Of a DNA stretch of 6,505 nt, positions 1 through 5,756 are shown piece after piece; position 1 is the stretch's first letter, and every line of letters starts with the position of its first letter. A program made the position numbers and the translations under genes. The DNA is from Thermodesulfobacteriota bacterium (lineage in GTDB: Bacteria; Desulfobacterota; QYQD01), in the NCBI GenBank assembly GCA_030017815.1, contig JASEGX010000136.1:1-6505 (forward strand). Reading direction: 5' to 3'. The notes beneath the pieces were generated by a model. It was given only the letters and a program-made list of their open reading frames with translations. It was not told where the DNA came from and searched no databases.

Positions 1-306
1 TCAGGGGAAGATTCAGAAACAAGGCGACAGATAAAACTCAAGCAGATTGAAAATGGCCATTTCCAGGTCATCCTATCTACCGGCCAGTTCTTTGGAGAGG
101 GTCTCGATATTCATGCCATAAACTGCCTCATCCTGGCCTTCCCCTTTTCATTCGAAGGGAAGCTGATCCAGTATATTGGCAGGTTAAGAGGAGACAACAA
201 CCATAAGGTCATTATGGATTACCGGGACAGCCAGATCCCTTTCCTGGAAAGACAATTCAAACAACGGCAAAGGGTTTATAAAAAGTTATTGAAAATGGGT
301 AAGTGA
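1..306 (+). CDS. C-terminal end of a DEAD/DEAH-type (SF2) helicase, cut by the window edge
   Basis: The frame is open from base 1 to TGA at 304-306 and gives the last 101 residues of a larger protein. Two helicase motifs of RecA-like domain 2 are visible: motif V as STGQFFGEGLDI (visible residues 26-37) and motif VI as QYIGRLRG (57-64). They are followed by the typical tail with a YRDSQIPFLERQF stretch and a basic end. This layout (motif V, a hydrophobic strand with FPFSFEGKL, motif VI, a D-Y-x-D strand, then an R-rich helix) resembles the C-terminal helicase half of DEAD/DEAH proteins found in restriction-like and TOTE-type conflict systems. That placement is inference from a fragment. Motif VI normally reads QxxGRxxR; here the eighth position is Gly, with Arg one position earlier. 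No promoter or terminator can be linked to it, and the N-terminal ATPase domain lies outside the window. Confidence 0.8.
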   Translation, partial: SGEDSETRRQIKLKQIENGHFQVILSTGQFFGEGLDIHAINCLILAFPFSFEGKLIQYIGRLRGDNNHKVIMDYRDSQIPFLERQFKQRQRVYKKLLKMGK

Positions 307-382
307 TTTAAGCAGATTCTTCTTTTGGTAAGAAATGCGCTGACCAGAATTCCATGCAACATTTCACAGGCAACATTTCCAA

Positions 383-1285
383 TTGACAGAAAAATCTCAT
401 CCTGCTACCTTAACCCCAGAAAATTCCTATATATTATATAGGCGAATTCTTTCGCTTTGGTTCTTTTTCTACAGTAATTTAACGAGGTTTGAGAATTATA
501 TAGAATTAAAGAACTGGGTACGTAAAGGGTTAATTTACTTCCTTGAGAAGGAACATGGTATAAAACTGTCAACACATGATAAGAGTCTTATAGAACTTGA
601 CAAGGCCACCCATAATTTTGATAAAAGACCCGTAATGAATGCATCAGAAAATGACATCTCAATAAAAAACGCTGCTACTCTTTTCCAGAAGATTGGGCTA
701 AAGGTTAAGAGTAAAACTGAAATCACAGAACAGCTCAGGAAAAGAAATATGCTGCATTATCTTCCCAAAAAGAACCTTTTTGCCCCGACTGTTGCCGGCC
801 TTCTCCTTTTCGGCAGGCATCCTGAAACCTATCTTGTCCAGAGCAAAATAAAGGCTGATGCATTCCATGGTGTTGATCCGGTAAATATAATAGACCAGAA
901 GGATATTAAGGGTTCAATCTTTGATATGGTAAAAGATGCCGAGGCCTTTTTTCTAAAAAATATGAAAACTGCTGCAAGGATAGAAGAATTTTCACGAGTG
1001 CAGGTTACTGAATATCCTGTGGAGGCACTGAGGGAGGCTGTTATAAATGCTCTTGTACACCGGGATTACGAAATCGCCGGATCAACTGTAATGATTCAGA
1101 TTTTCAGTAACAGGATCGTAGTAGCAAGTCCCGGTTTGCTCCCTCAGCCTTTAACACTTGAAATAGTTCGGTCGTTCAAATACAAGCCGGTATCCCGGAA
1201 CCCCATAATAGCCCGAGCCCTGTTTGACATGAAACTCATGGAAGAAAGAGGCGGGGGCTTTAGAAGGATGCATGATACAATATAA
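383..1285 (+). CDS. Truncated Schlafen/AlbA_2-family ATP-binding regulator (HATPase_c_4 domain), probably a gene remnant
   Basis: Residues from about 72 match the middle and C-terminal part of the AlbA_2/HATPase_c_4 family of putative transcriptional regulators. A linker contains FDKRPV, then PTVAGLLLFGRHPE (135-148), then a GHKL-type ATPase with the N-box EALREAVINALVHRDY (214-229), the SPGLLP strand-loop (249-254) and the glycine-rich GGGFRRM box (290-296). The protein is abnormal at both ends. Family members begin with an AlbA_2 nucleic-acid-binding domain, but residues 1-71 are aromatic and AT-rich and I do not recognise them. The frame stops at tandem TAA TAA straight after the glycine-rich box, where relatives continue for another strand and often a winged helix. 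The start is TTG at 383 with no clear ribosome-binding site, so the true start is uncertain. It follows the helicase gene by 76 bases on the same strand, perhaps as one former defence or regulatory unit. ATP binding may be residual; function is doubtful. Confidence 0.7.
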   Translation: MTEKSHPATLTPENSYILYRRILSLWFFFYSNLTRFENYIELKNWVRKGLIYFLEKEHGIKLSTHDKSLIELDKATHNFDKRPVMNASENDISIKNAATLFQKIGLKVKSKTEITEQLRKRNMLHYLPKKNLFAPTVAGLLLFGRHPETYLVQSKIKADAFHGVDPVNIIDQKDIKGSIFDMVKDAEAFFLKNMKTAARIEEFSRVQVTEYPVEALREAVINALVHRDYEIAGSTVMIQIFSNRIVVASPGLLPQPLTLEIVRSFKYKPVSRNPIIARALFDMKLMEERGGGFRRMHDTI

Positions 1286-1388
1286 TAATTTAGCCGTAAA
1301 ATTTAAGCTATAGTCATAGTGAGGAAGTTTATAGTAGTTCGGCAGGACAGAGGAAACAAGTATCCACGGTAAAGAGGGATGTAATGTT

Positions 1389-2078
1389 ATGACTAAGAGA
1401 GTACTGATGATTATGTTTGCGATATTGATATGTCTTTCTATTGTTCCATTTGCAAAAGGAGAAACGTTATTTGGGAAAAATTACGTTGGTGGTGCCTTCG
1501 GGATTGTTAAATTTGGGGATGACACTTTGGATGAAATTCTAGGTAATGGCTATGGTTTTAATGCAGGAGGAAATATAAACCTAAACAAGAATATAGACTT
1601 ACTTCTTGACGTTGGGTATGTGTGGGCAGATGGGGATGCGGATGGATTTGAGGTCGATCTTTCTGGTTTAGCCGCAGGAGCAAAACTTAATTATTTTTTC
1701 AAACCAGATGAAAAAGCAAACCCCTTCATTGGGGCTGGAATAGCTGTTGTTAAAAGTGAAGTCGAGGTTTCGGGCTTTGGTGCAGTTGAAGAGGATGACG
1801 AGACCGATGTTGGTTTTAGTGTTGATGCTGGGGTTGAGCTTGAATTTACAGAAGAAGTATTGTTCCGATTCGGCCTTGACTATTTTAATATCAATGATGA
1901 AGACAGTATAGATGGGTCTGTTTCATTTGGATATTGGTTTAATAAGCAGATTATGGGGGCTATTAGTGGGTCTTATGATTTTGATGATGGAGATGCAGCT
2001 GCACAGATCGGTTTGATAGTACCACCGAGCCTTAACATGGTTGAGGCCAGGCGGCAAGCCAGGGCAACGAATCCCTGA
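1389..2078 (+). CDS. Outer-membrane beta-barrel protein with a foreign C-terminal tail
   Basis: The product starts with a clear Sec signal peptide: a basic TKR start, a hydrophobic core and likely cleavage after AKG at residue 24. What follows is a run of alternating hydrophobic/polar strands broken by acidic Asp/Gly turns (WADGDADG, VEEDDETDVG, NINDEDS). This is the pattern of a small, roughly eight-stranded OmpA/OmpX-like barrel of about 185 residues; the exact subfamily and ligand are not recognisable. ATG at 1389 has GAGGG at 1374-1378, ten bases upstream. Barrel proteins usually end in an aromatic residue that the BAM complex recognises. Here the last strand reads AAQIGLIV (ending near residue 211) and then turns into about 18 residues of Arg/Pro-rich sequence that is the antisense of an nrdJ fragment. 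The authentic stop codon has therefore been lost at a junction near 2014-2022. Only a weak TATAGT (1309-1314) without a good -35 was seen upstream. Confidence 0.72.
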   Translation: MTKRVLMIMFAILICLSIVPFAKGETLFGKNYVGGAFGIVKFGDDTLDEILGNGYGFNAGGNINLNKNIDLLLDVGYVWADGDADGFEVDLSGLAAGAKLNYFFKPDEKANPFIGAGIAVVKSEVEVSGFGAVEEDDETDVGFSVDAGVELEFTEEVLFRFGLDYFNINDEDSIDGSVSFGYWFNKQIMGAISGSYDFDDGDAAAQIGLIVPPSLNMVEARRQARATNP

Positions 2079-2761
2079 TACCTGCCCAGAGCTGGATGCG
2101 CAAACAGCTCGGCCGGCCTCCCATCGAGAAAGCCTACGTGAATATAGGCATTCCCCTCGGTGGTTCTCACCCGCACCCATTGTTCCTCCACAACATCAGG
2201 TAGCTCCTGCAGGGCTCCCCGCTTCAGGGTCGAACCTGCTGCGAGAGTACTGAATGAGTCGTGTTCAGGACGATTATCTTTTGATTCAACCCTCCCTACA
2301 TTCAGGACCTGCCCCTCCCGGCTCCCGTCCCGGTAGACGGTAATCCCCTTGCAGCCTAGTTGATAGGCCAGCCGGTAGGCACGGTTCACATCCTGCAACG
2401 TGGCATGACGGGACAGATTAATCGTCTTGCTTACTGCCGCGTCCGTATGGGCCTGAAAGGCCGCCTGCATCCGCACATGCCACTCAGAAGTAATGTCATG
2501 GGCCGTGGCAAAGACCTTCTGCCATCTGTCAGGGACTTCACTCAGGCCCCGGCAGGAGCCATGATTGGCCTGGATCTTCTCCAGAAGACTTTTATCCCAC
2601 CACCCTTCCCGTTTTGCCACCTCCACAAAGGGATCGCAGATATAGGGGAGATTCTCCCCATCCAGCACATGTTTAGACCAAACCAATGAAAACTCCGGTT
2701 CGCAGCCGCCGGAGGTATCCGCAATCATGGAGAGGGTGCCGGTGGGGGCCATTAAAAGGTC
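2015..2761 (-). pseudogene. nrdJ: Internal fragment of adenosylcobalamin-dependent (class II) ribonucleotide reductase, truncated at both ends
   Basis: Read leftward, the frame gives the last part of the catalytic barrel, starting DLLMAPTGTLSMIAD and continuing with EPEFSLVWSKHV. Next come LSRHATLQDVNRAYRLAY and the family signature QLGCKGITVYRDGSREGQVL. A TSCPD-like tail follows (VRTTEGNAYIHVGFLDGRPAELFAHP, read in two overlapping parts) up to CRLASTMLRLGGTI. Class II reductases make deoxynucleotides using B12 and are usually 700 or more residues long; only about 249 codons remain. The N-terminal ATP cone, most of the barrel and the catalytic Cys-Glu-Asn region are absent, as is the end of the TSCPD domain, so it cannot be functional. 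Upstream in frame there is a TAG at 2774-2776. On the left it merges with the convergent outer-membrane gene at about 2015-2022. The ATG at 2752-2750 is an internal Met of the conserved LLMAPTGT strand, not a real start. No inverted repeats or transposase flank it. Confidence 0.85.
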
Positions 2762-2850
2762 GGCACTACAGACCTATTTTTTTCGCTACTGGAAGCGATG
2801 TTGTTCGAGTATATTTTCGGGGGTGGCTGCCCCGGCAGCTCCAGCTTTAA

Positions 2851-3411
2851 TTGCTGCAAAAGGCCTACGGGAGGCTTATGTCTCAAACCACCATTATGGC
2901 CGTAGCGGAGGAGCTTGCCCGGATCGGGGATGCGAGGGCGCAGGACCTTGCCACCATGCTTTATCCCTATACGCGGCGGGGCCGCTATGGCCGCTTCTTC
3001 GACGGGGAGATGACGCTGCACTCGGAAAATCCCTTTGTGGTCCTCGAGCTAGAGGAACTCCGGGGCAAGGGGGATCTCGCCCGGACCGATGCCGGACGTG
3101 CGGCGCTGGATAACAGTGACTTTCTCTTCCTCCTGCGCCAGAAACCGGAGAGCCTGTACAGCCTCAGGGAGTCCGGCCGGCTCCTCATGGATGAGGGGCT
3201 CTTTGAGCTCCTCTCCAGCATTCACACCGTGCCGGGCCGCTACTCGGAGGTTTATGTGCGGACACCCATCGGGGCCGGGATCGGGAGACTGGTCGTGGAC
3301 CGCTTCACCCATCTGGTCTATACCACCAACCCGTCTGAATATGCCCGTGTGGAGGAGTATCAAAAACAGGGCCTGACCCTGGTGGAGGCGATTGAGCGAT
3401 GCATAGAATGA
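2851..3411 (+). pseudogene. traC: Remnant of the F-type conjugation ATPase TraC, 5'-truncated and internally deleted
   Basis: TraC is the VirB4-like ATPase at the cytoplasmic base of the F-type transfer apparatus and is normally about 800 or more residues. This frame keeps only the C-terminal part: DLATMLYPYTRRGRYGRFF (32-50), NPFVVLELEEL (60-70), ALDNSDFLFLLRQKPES (85-101) and HTVPGRYSEVYVR (about 125-137). In relatives, the segment between ELEEL and ALDNSD is several dozen residues with the Walker B strand (hydrophobic strand ending in IIDEAW) and the TQS motif. Here it is replaced by KGDLARTDAGRA, so about 3075-3095 is an in-frame deletion scar. Walker A is also missing. An in-frame TAA (2848-2850) immediately precedes the TTG at 2851, and an ATG at 2878 is an alternative start with GGAGG only three bases upstream. 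The stop overlaps trbI by 13 bases, preserving the native coupling. It cannot be an active ATPase. Confidence 0.85.
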
Positions 3412-3746
3412 TCATCGTAGCGCTGATCAGTGCCCTGGTGGGCGGGCTTGCAGGGGGAATCATTGCTACAAGGCTCCGGTCGGCCACTCCGCCACCGCCC
3501 GCACTGGCCGTGGTGGACATAGCAAAGATTGTTGACCGGGAGCGTGCAGGAGTGCTGAAGATGGGCAAAGACCCGGAGGCTGCGGAACAGATGATGGAGA
3601 AGCAATTGCTCCGGCTGGCAGAGGTCCTTGCCGGGATGGGACAGGGCCATATTATTTTGAACAAACCCGCTGTCGTGAGCGGAAATATTCCGGACATCAC
3701 GGAAGCAGTTCTACAGCAGATATCAGGTGAGAGGACGGAAAGGTGA
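3399..3746 (+). CDS. trbI: F-type conjugative transfer protein TrbI
   Basis: This 115-residue protein has one N-terminal membrane segment (about residues 4-24, rich in Ala, Gly, Leu and Ile). It is followed by a Pro-rich stretch and a charged helical periplasmic part. It ends with the conserved type-F TrbI signature HIILNKPAVVSGNIPDIT, close to the C-terminus. In the F plasmid, TrbI is an inner-membrane protein that influences pilus outgrowth and retraction, and its gene follows traC, as here. The ATG lies inside the end of traC (13-base overlap), with GGAGG about ten bases upstream in the traC coding sequence. This suggests translational coupling. Length and ends are normal for the family and no lesion is visible, making it one of only two undamaged genes in the tra block. 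Not to be confused with the VirB10-like TrbI of P-type plasmids. Confidence 0.82.
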   Translation: MHRMIIVALISALVGGLAGGIIATRLRSATPPPPALAVVDIAKIVDRERAGVLKMGKDPEAAEQMMEKQLLRLAEVLAGMGQGHIILNKPAVVSGNIPDITEAVLQQISGERTER

Positions 3747-3765
3747 CGGAACATAATTCCCTATT

Positions 3766-3801
3766 CCCTCCCCCCTTGTGGGGGAGGGTCAGGGTGGGGG
3801 G
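3766..3801 (+). repeat. GC hairpin plus four-G-run element between trbI and traF
   Basis: CCCTCCCCC (3766-3774) pairs perfectly with GGGGGAGGG (3780-3788) around a five-base loop. The + strand then carries G-runs at 3780-3784, 3786-3788, 3792-3794 and 3796-3801, separated by 1, 3 and 1 bases, which fits the pattern of an intramolecular G-quadruplex. It has the look of the CCCTCCCCC/GGGGGAGGG intergenic repeats scattered through many genomes. There is no T-tract after it, so a Rho-independent terminator is unlikely. It ends five bases before the traF GTG and occupies the place of its ribosome-binding site. Confidence 0.6.
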
Positions 3802-3806
3802 TATTT

Positions 3807-4289
3807 GTGAAACGAATCGGGAAGCTTCTCTCCGCAGCCTGGATCATGGTGATCGTTATCATCGGGCTTGAGGCAACCATGGTCCTGCTCGGCATCTCCA
3901 TCGGGATCAACCCCACGAAATCCCAGCCCTTCCGGCTCTTTCTGATCCTGAAGAAAAGGCCCTTTAGCCGGGGAGACCTCGTCGCCTTTCGCTTCCCTGG
4001 AAGCGAATATTACTCAGAAGGCTCCCTCTTGGTAAAAGAGGTACGGGGGATGTCGGGGGATCGCCTGGAGATCCGGGACAGCCGAACGGTCTGGCTAAAC
4101 GGAAGGTTTCTGGATACCGTAAGAACGACAGACAGTCGGGGGAAAGCGGTGGAACCCTTTCTCTTTGACGGCGTCATCCCGGAAGGTTATTACTTCCTCT
4201 ATGCCCCTGCCCCGAACAGCTACGACAGCCGGTACTACGGGCTGATTGATGGAAAGCGGATTGTTGGAAAGGCGATCCCCCTGTTTTAG
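3807..4289 (+). CDS. traF: TraF/TrhF-type conjugative transfer signal peptidase (S26 family)
   Basis: This 160-residue membrane peptidase of the S26 family occurs in conjugation operons, where it processes pilin or other transfer proteins at the periplasmic face. One membrane segment covers about residues 10-32. The nucleophile region INPTKSQPF gives Ser39, and the general-base region LLVKEVRGMSGD gives Lys77, so the Ser/Lys dyad is intact. The C-terminal box SYDSRYYG (138-145) followed by IVGKAIPLF is typical of the family. The start is GTG at 3807; no AGGAGG is present, and only G-runs of the adjacent hairpin element lie upstream, so initiation may be weak or structure-dependent. It ends in TAG, followed directly by the ribosome-binding site of the next gene. 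An S26 peptidase between traC/trbI and traW matches SXT- and R27-like operons (trhF position). Its natural substrate is not visible in this window. Confidence 0.85.
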   Translation: MKRIGKLLSAAWIMVIVIIGLEATMVLLGISIGINPTKSQPFRLFLILKKRPFSRGDLVAFRFPGSEYYSEGSLLVKEVRGMSGDRLEIRDSRTVWLNGRFLDTVRTTDSRGKAVEPFLFDGVIPEGYYFLYAPAPNSYDSRYYGLIDGKRIVGKAIPLF

Positions 4290-4303
4290 AGGAGTGTCGA
4301 TTC

Positions 4304-4793
4304 ATGAACAAGAAATACGTTGTGCTTACCCTCATCGTTTCGGGTATGGCCCTGCTGACGGGCTGCCTGGGAACGATGAACGGGAAAGCGCCTGAAATAA
4401 TCCATGATCTCGCCGAGAACCGGCAAGAGATCCAGATCGTGGCGGTGCAATATCATTATCCCTATCAGCAGGATGTCTCTTATCTCCCTCGATCATATGA
4501 TTCCTATACTGAAAGGGATCGATCTCTCTTCCCTCCGCATGGTCATCGTAGGATACACCGACAATACGGGATCACTGGAGATAAATACACGATTGGCCCG
4601 GGGGCGAGCCGAAACGGTTTCCGCCTATTTCCGGGAAAGTAGAATCATCCCGAAGGAAATGGCAACGGGTGGCCGTCCGCTCTGCTGTTATGTCTTACCG
4701 AATGACATCCCCGAAGGGAGAGCCAAAAACCGCCGGGCCGAGATCTGGATAGAACCTATTGCAGAGGAGGCAGAGGATGAAAAACCGGAGTAA
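4304..4793 (+). pseudogene. OmpA-domain lipoprotein in a tra operon, broken by a +1 frameshift
   Basis: AGAGGAG (4288-4294) precedes ATG at 4304 by nine bases. The first frame gives a lipoprotein signal peptide with lipobox LLTGC (Cys21) and then a helical linker, but reaches a premature stop at 4640-4642. The OmpA-like peptidoglycan-binding domain continues in the next frame: MVIVGYTDNTGS, LARGRAETVSAYF and the NDIPEGRAKNRRAEIWI signature, ending at TGA 4791-4793. Removing one C from the CCC at 4486-4488 joins the two frames as DVSYLLDHMIPIL and restores a single 162-residue protein. That is a normal size for a Pal-like anchor. The expected role is tethering the outer membrane or the transfer channel to peptidoglycan, inferred from domain and neighbours. 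F-type operons usually use TraV as the lipoprotein, and this is not TraV. Either a real pseudogene or a homopolymer sequencing error; the reading-frame break itself is certain. Confidence 0.8.
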
Positions 4794-5387
4794 GGCCATT
4801 CTAACAGCAAGCCTCTTTGTGCTGGTGGCGGCTATCTCCCTGGTAGGAGCCAGAACGACGGATCGCCTCGGGCCGGTCTATCCCATCACGGAACCCGACT
4901 GGCTGGAATGGCTTCCTCAGCAGGCTGAGAAGAAGATGAGGGAAAAACCGCTGACCCTCTCCAGAGAACAGCTCAAACAAGCCATCCAGCGGCAGATGCC
5001 GATAAAAGAACTCCCCGAGGCAAAGGTCCCCAGGACCTACTATATCGATCCCTCTGTGAAGGCAAGCCAGCCCGTAGCGGATCATACAGGAAAGATCGTC
5101 ATCCCTACCGGTGGAAAGATCAACCCCTTAGAGCACCTGCCGGGCTTCAGGCTGTCATTCTCGATGGCACCAGAAAACGGCAGGTGGAATGGGTAAAGAA
5201 GACCATTGCTGAAGAAAAGCTGTTGGTCCTTATAACCAAAGGAGACGTCGTGACACTGAGTAGCCGCCTTGGAGCGCCAGTCTATCCTGCCCCGGAAGCC
5301 CTCATTGAGCGATTCTCCATCGAGCGGGTACCCATCATCCTGTCAGCAGAAGGGACAATGTTGAAGGCAGAAAAAAGGGTGCCATGA
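4777..5387 (+). pseudogene. traW: F-type transfer protein TraW, broken by a single-base deletion
   Basis: TraW is a periplasmic pilus-assembly protein of F-type systems. The chosen ATG at 4777 has GAGGAGG six bases upstream (4764-4770) and overlaps the lipoprotein gene by 17 bases. A signal peptide (about 1-25, cleavage after VGA) is followed by the family hallmarks LGPVYPITEPD (31-41), RTYYIDPSV (86-94) and INPLEHLP (115-122). The first frame then derails to a stop at 5194-5196. The family continues in another frame as AVILDGTRKRQVEWVKK and the LITKGDV/RFSIERVPIIL region, to TGA at 5385-5387. Adding one C near 5147-5148 (TTCAG to TTCCAG) reads GFQAVILDG and restores 203 residues, about the usual TraW length. 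Its stop overlaps the next gene as ATGA, so the operon was compact. The break removes the conserved second half if real. Confidence 0.85.
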
Positions 5388-5734
5388 ACAGCATCGATAT
5401 CTTCCTCTGCACCACGGATCACCTCGAAGGCTATCGCATCGAAGCCTATTGCGGCCTCGTCTCTGCCCATGTCACAAGCGGCGTCAACGCCCTCCGGGGC
5501 TGGCTGACGGCCTTCCGGGACATTGTAGGAGGCAAGTCCGGATCGTACGAAAAAGAGCTGACCCGGCTGGAAGAACGTGCCATCGCCAAGCTATCCGAAA
5601 AGGCAGCCAGCCTCGGAGCAAACGCCATCATGGGCCTTCGATAGGACTACAGCTACATCGGTGGCGACCGCCGCTCCCTTCTCATGCTGGTGGCAACGGG
5701 CACGGCATGCAGGATCAGTGGCAAATGCAGCTAA
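5384..5734 (+). pseudogene. YbjQ/DUF74-family protein at the end of the tra block, interrupted by an in-frame TAG
   Basis: The ATG at 5384 overlaps the traW stop (ATGA) and AAGGG lies four bases upstream. The product shows the YbjQ family (PF01906, annotated as putative heavy-metal binding) pattern: TTDHLEGYRIEAYCGLVSAHV near the N-terminus (read as TTDHLEGYRIEAY then CGLVSAHV), RDIVGGKSGSYEKEL in the middle, and AIAKLSEKAASLGANAIMGLR. A TAG at 5642-5644 stops it after 86 residues. The same frame continues with the expected family ending DYSYIGGDRRSLLMLVATGT to TAA at 5732-5734, restoring 116 residues. Relatives have an aromatic residue where the TAG stands, so TAC to TAG by one base change is likely. 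YbjQ proteins form small oligomeric barrels of unclear function. One coupled to traW is unusual; F-type operons continue with traU here. Confidence 0.8.
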
Positions 5735-5756
5735 TCACAAATAGCACATCTCCTTT

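Noticed and set aside
383..411. TTGACA at 383-388 as a promoter -35
   Set aside because: At 16-18 base spacing the best -10 candidate matches only three of six bases, and the hexamer overlaps the proposed start of the reading frame.
2041..2689. Rightward open frames across the nrdJ fragment
   Set aside because: They are antisense to clearly recognisable reductase sequence and their translations show no domain or ribosome-binding site.
2753..2776. Intein or intron insertion at the conserved MAPTGT site of nrdJ
   Set aside because: No intein splice residues or Hint-like motifs are seen, and the sequence on the other side is a tra gene, not the rest of nrdJ.
2985..3754. Several leftward open frames over traC and trbI
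   Set aside because: They are complements of GC-rich coding sequence; the + strand frames carry family motifs and native gene overlaps.
3766..3788. Rho-independent terminator after trbI
   Set aside because: The stem is strong but no T-run follows on either reading; G-runs follow on the + strand and only a mixed sequence on the other.
4484..4492. Programmed +1 frameshift as the main explanation for the lipoprotein break
   Set aside because: No stop codon or stimulatory structure follows the CCC as in known +1 sites, and the neighbouring traW also has a C-run lesion, so an indel is simpler. Kept only as an alternative.
5642..5644. TAG read as a sense codon (amber recoding)
   Set aside because: The S26 peptidase gene a short distance upstream uses TAG as its normal stop (4287-4289), with the next ribosome-binding site directly behind it, so genome-wide TAG reassignment is unlikely.
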